From contig CAWEEP010000034.1 in assembly GCA_963808125.1 (NCBI GenBank), positions 1 through 12,880 on the forward strand: 12,880 nucleotides of DNA. Direction: 5' to 3'. This document shows positions 11,730 to 12,880 of the stretch, in pieces. The number at the start of each line of letters is the position of its first letter. The first letter of the stretch is position 1. The translations under genes and the position numbers were made by a program. This stretch comes from CAWEEP01 sp963808125 (GTDB taxonomy: Bacteria; Chloroflexota; Dormibacteria; Aeolococcales; Aeolococcaceae). The notes beneath the pieces are model-generated. The model had not been told where the DNA came from and ran no database searches. It was given only the letters and a program-made list of their open reading frames with translations.

Positions 11730-12880
11730 CCGACGTTCCCGCCACACCCGCTGCGGCCCCGCTCCTGGTGGCCGTGCCGCGGGAGCGCCAGCCCGAGGAG
11801 CGCCGGGTGGCGCTCGTGCCCGGGGCCATCAAGCCGCTCCTCGCCGCCGGCCTGGCGGTGGCCGTCGAGGCGGGGGCCGGGACCCGGGCCGGGTACCCGG
11901 ACGCCGCCTACGTCGAGGCCGGCGCGACGGTGGCAGCCAGCCTGACCGAGCTCCTCCGCGGCGCGGCGGTGATCGTCCACGTCAGCCTGCCCACCGACGA
12001 GGAGATCCGGCGCCTGCCCAAGGGGTCGACGCTGGTCGGCCTCCTCCGCGCCACCGCCAACCTACCCGCCCTGGAGAAGCTCGCCAAGCGCGGCGTGGAG
12101 GTCCACAGCCTGGAGCTGCTGCCCCGGATCACCCGGGCCCAGGAGATGGACGTCCTCAGCTCCATGGCCACCGCCAGCGGCTACCACGCCGTGCTGATGG
12201 CGGCCGTCCGCCTCCCCCGCTTCATGCCGCTCCTGATGACAGCGGCCGGGACGGTGCGGCCGGCCCGGGTCCTCGTCATCGGTGCCGGCATCGCCGGGCT
12301 GCAGGCGATCGCCACCGCCCGCCGCCTCGGTGCCGTCGTCGAGGCCTTCGACGTCCGTCCCGCGGTCCGCGAACAGGTGGAGAGCCTGGGAGCGCGCTTC
12401 GTGGACATCGACGTCGAGGGGGCGGAGACGGGCACCGGATACGCCCAGGCGCTGAGCGGCGAGGCCGAGGAGCGCGAGCGCGAGGTGCTCGCCCGCCACG
12501 TGGCCCAGTCCGACTGCGTCATCACCACAGCGCTGATCGCGGGCCGGTCGGCGCCTAGGCTCATCACCGCCGAGATGGTCGCCGAGATGCGCCCCGGATC
12601 GGTGATCGTCGACCTCGCCGCCGAAGGCGGGGGCAACTGCGCGCTGACCAAGCCCGGCAAGGAGATCGAGGTCGGCGGCGTGACCATCTGCGGGCAGACG
12701 GATCTGGCCAGCCGGATGGCGGGGGACACCAGCCAGCTGTACGCCCACAATGCCGTCCGCTTCCTCGTCCACCTCGTCCGCGAGGGCAGGGTGCGCGACG
12801 ATCTCGAGGACGAGATCCTGGGCGCCACCTGCGTCGTCCATGAGGGCTCCCTGCGCGGAGCCGCCACGCCCAAGCCGGCG
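11726..12880 (+). CDS. pntA: NAD(P) transhydrogenase alpha subunit, incomplete at window end
   Basis: The NAD(H)-binding domain I subunit of the proton-translocating transhydrogenase, which links hydride transfer between NADH and NADP+ to proton movement. It reads 385 codons to the window edge without a stop. Motifs: the N-terminal alanine-dehydrogenase/PNT domain with ERRVALVPGAI (25-35), RAQEMDVLSSMATASGYHAV (137-156), PLLMTAAGTVRPARVLVIG (168-186), the Rossmann loop GAGIAG (186-191) followed by AFDVRP, VDLAAEGGGNC, and the closing EILGATCVVHEG. That closing segment is near the end of the soluble alpha1 form (about 375-400 residues), so a split alpha1/alpha2/beta operon is likely to follow outside the window. 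The start ATG 11726 overlaps the stop of a ten-codon upstream ORF. No in-frame alternative start with a ribosome site is evident. Confidence 0.93.
   Translation, partial: MTDVPATPAAAPLLVAVPRERQPEERRVALVPGAIKPLLAAGLAVAVEAGAGTRAGYPDAAYVEAGATVAASLTELLRGAAVIVHVSLPTDEEIRRLPKGSTLVGLLRATANLPALEKLAKRGVEVHSLELLPRITRAQEMDVLSSMATASGYHAVLMAAVRLPRFMPLLMTAAGTVRPARVLVIGAGIAGLQAIATARRLGAVVEAFDVRPAVREQVESLGARFVDIDVEGAETGTGYAQALSGEAEEREREVLARHVAQSDCVITTALIAGRSAPRLITAEMVAEMRPGSVIVDLAAEGGGNCALTKPGKEIEVGGVTICGQTDLASRMAGDTSQLYAHNAVRFLVHLVREGRVRDDLEDEILGATCVVHEGSLRGAATPKPA

Noticed and set aside
12062..12841. Minus-strand open frame of 259 codons opposite pntA
   Set aside because: The plus strand encodes a textbook transhydrogenase alpha subunit. 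The antisense reading is His/Asp/Gly-rich with no motif.
1..12880. CRISPR array, rRNA, riboswitch or replication origin
   Set aside because: No regularly spaced repeats, no conserved rRNA segments, no riboswitch consensus and no DnaA-box cluster were seen on either strand.

Overview
The window is very GC-rich, high-GC-biased bacterial DNA. The exception is the first ~388 bases, which are much more AT-rich and look foreign to the rest. The gene content fits a high-GC lineage such as Actinomycetota, Dormibacterota or Chloroflexota: an FHA protein with a zinc ribbon and a proline-rich linker of the kind I know from Actinomycetota, a PP2C/Ser-Thr kinase pair, a stand-alone Lrp-type ligand domain, a DUF3352-like surface protein, and a nicotinamide nucleotide transhydrogenase alpha subunit. 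I cannot place it more precisely from sequence alone.

Layout. 1-388: a frameshifted piece of a Crp/Fnr regulator, ending at an abrupt composition break. 389-4351 (minus): a signalling operon read PP2C phosphatase -> FHA/zinc-ribbon protein (one frameshift in the FHA domain) -> Ser/Thr kinase -> proline-rich single-TM protein that is cut off by the break. 4460-4537: divergent promoter region. 4538-5815 (plus): an alpha/beta hydrolase cut in half and joined to the 3' part of an IS1182-like transposase, followed by the C-terminal end of an IS481/IS3-type transposase and its probable element end. 5817-5893 (minus): tRNA-Gly(CCC). 5970-7898 (minus): a second zinc-ribbon/proline-rich protein with four C-terminal membrane helices. 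7899-8034: divergent control region with repeats. 8086-8364 and 8483-10138 (plus): RAM-domain protein and DUF3352-like membrane-anchored protein. 10147-11436 (minus): GT4 glycosyltransferase, convergent with the previous gene. 11726-end (plus): pntA, incomplete at the window edge.

How the genes fit together. The PP2C, FHA protein and kinase overlap by 4 bases at each junction, so they are translationally coupled and form a kinase/phosphatase/phosphothreonine-reader module. The truncated TM protein downstream is a candidate membrane output. The zinc-ribbon four-TM protein at 5970-7898 shares the unusual 'small zinc ribbon plus very long proline-rich linker' design and may belong to the same circuitry, but that is inference.

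Two themes run through the window. First, single-base indels recur: twice in the Crp/Fnr piece, once in the FHA domain, once in the transposase, and as an extra base in the tRNA T-loop. Second, several promoters place a TANNNT-like -10 box 7-9 bases before a start codon, the geometry of leaderless transcripts; two of these lead into tiny ORFs that abut or overlap the main gene.
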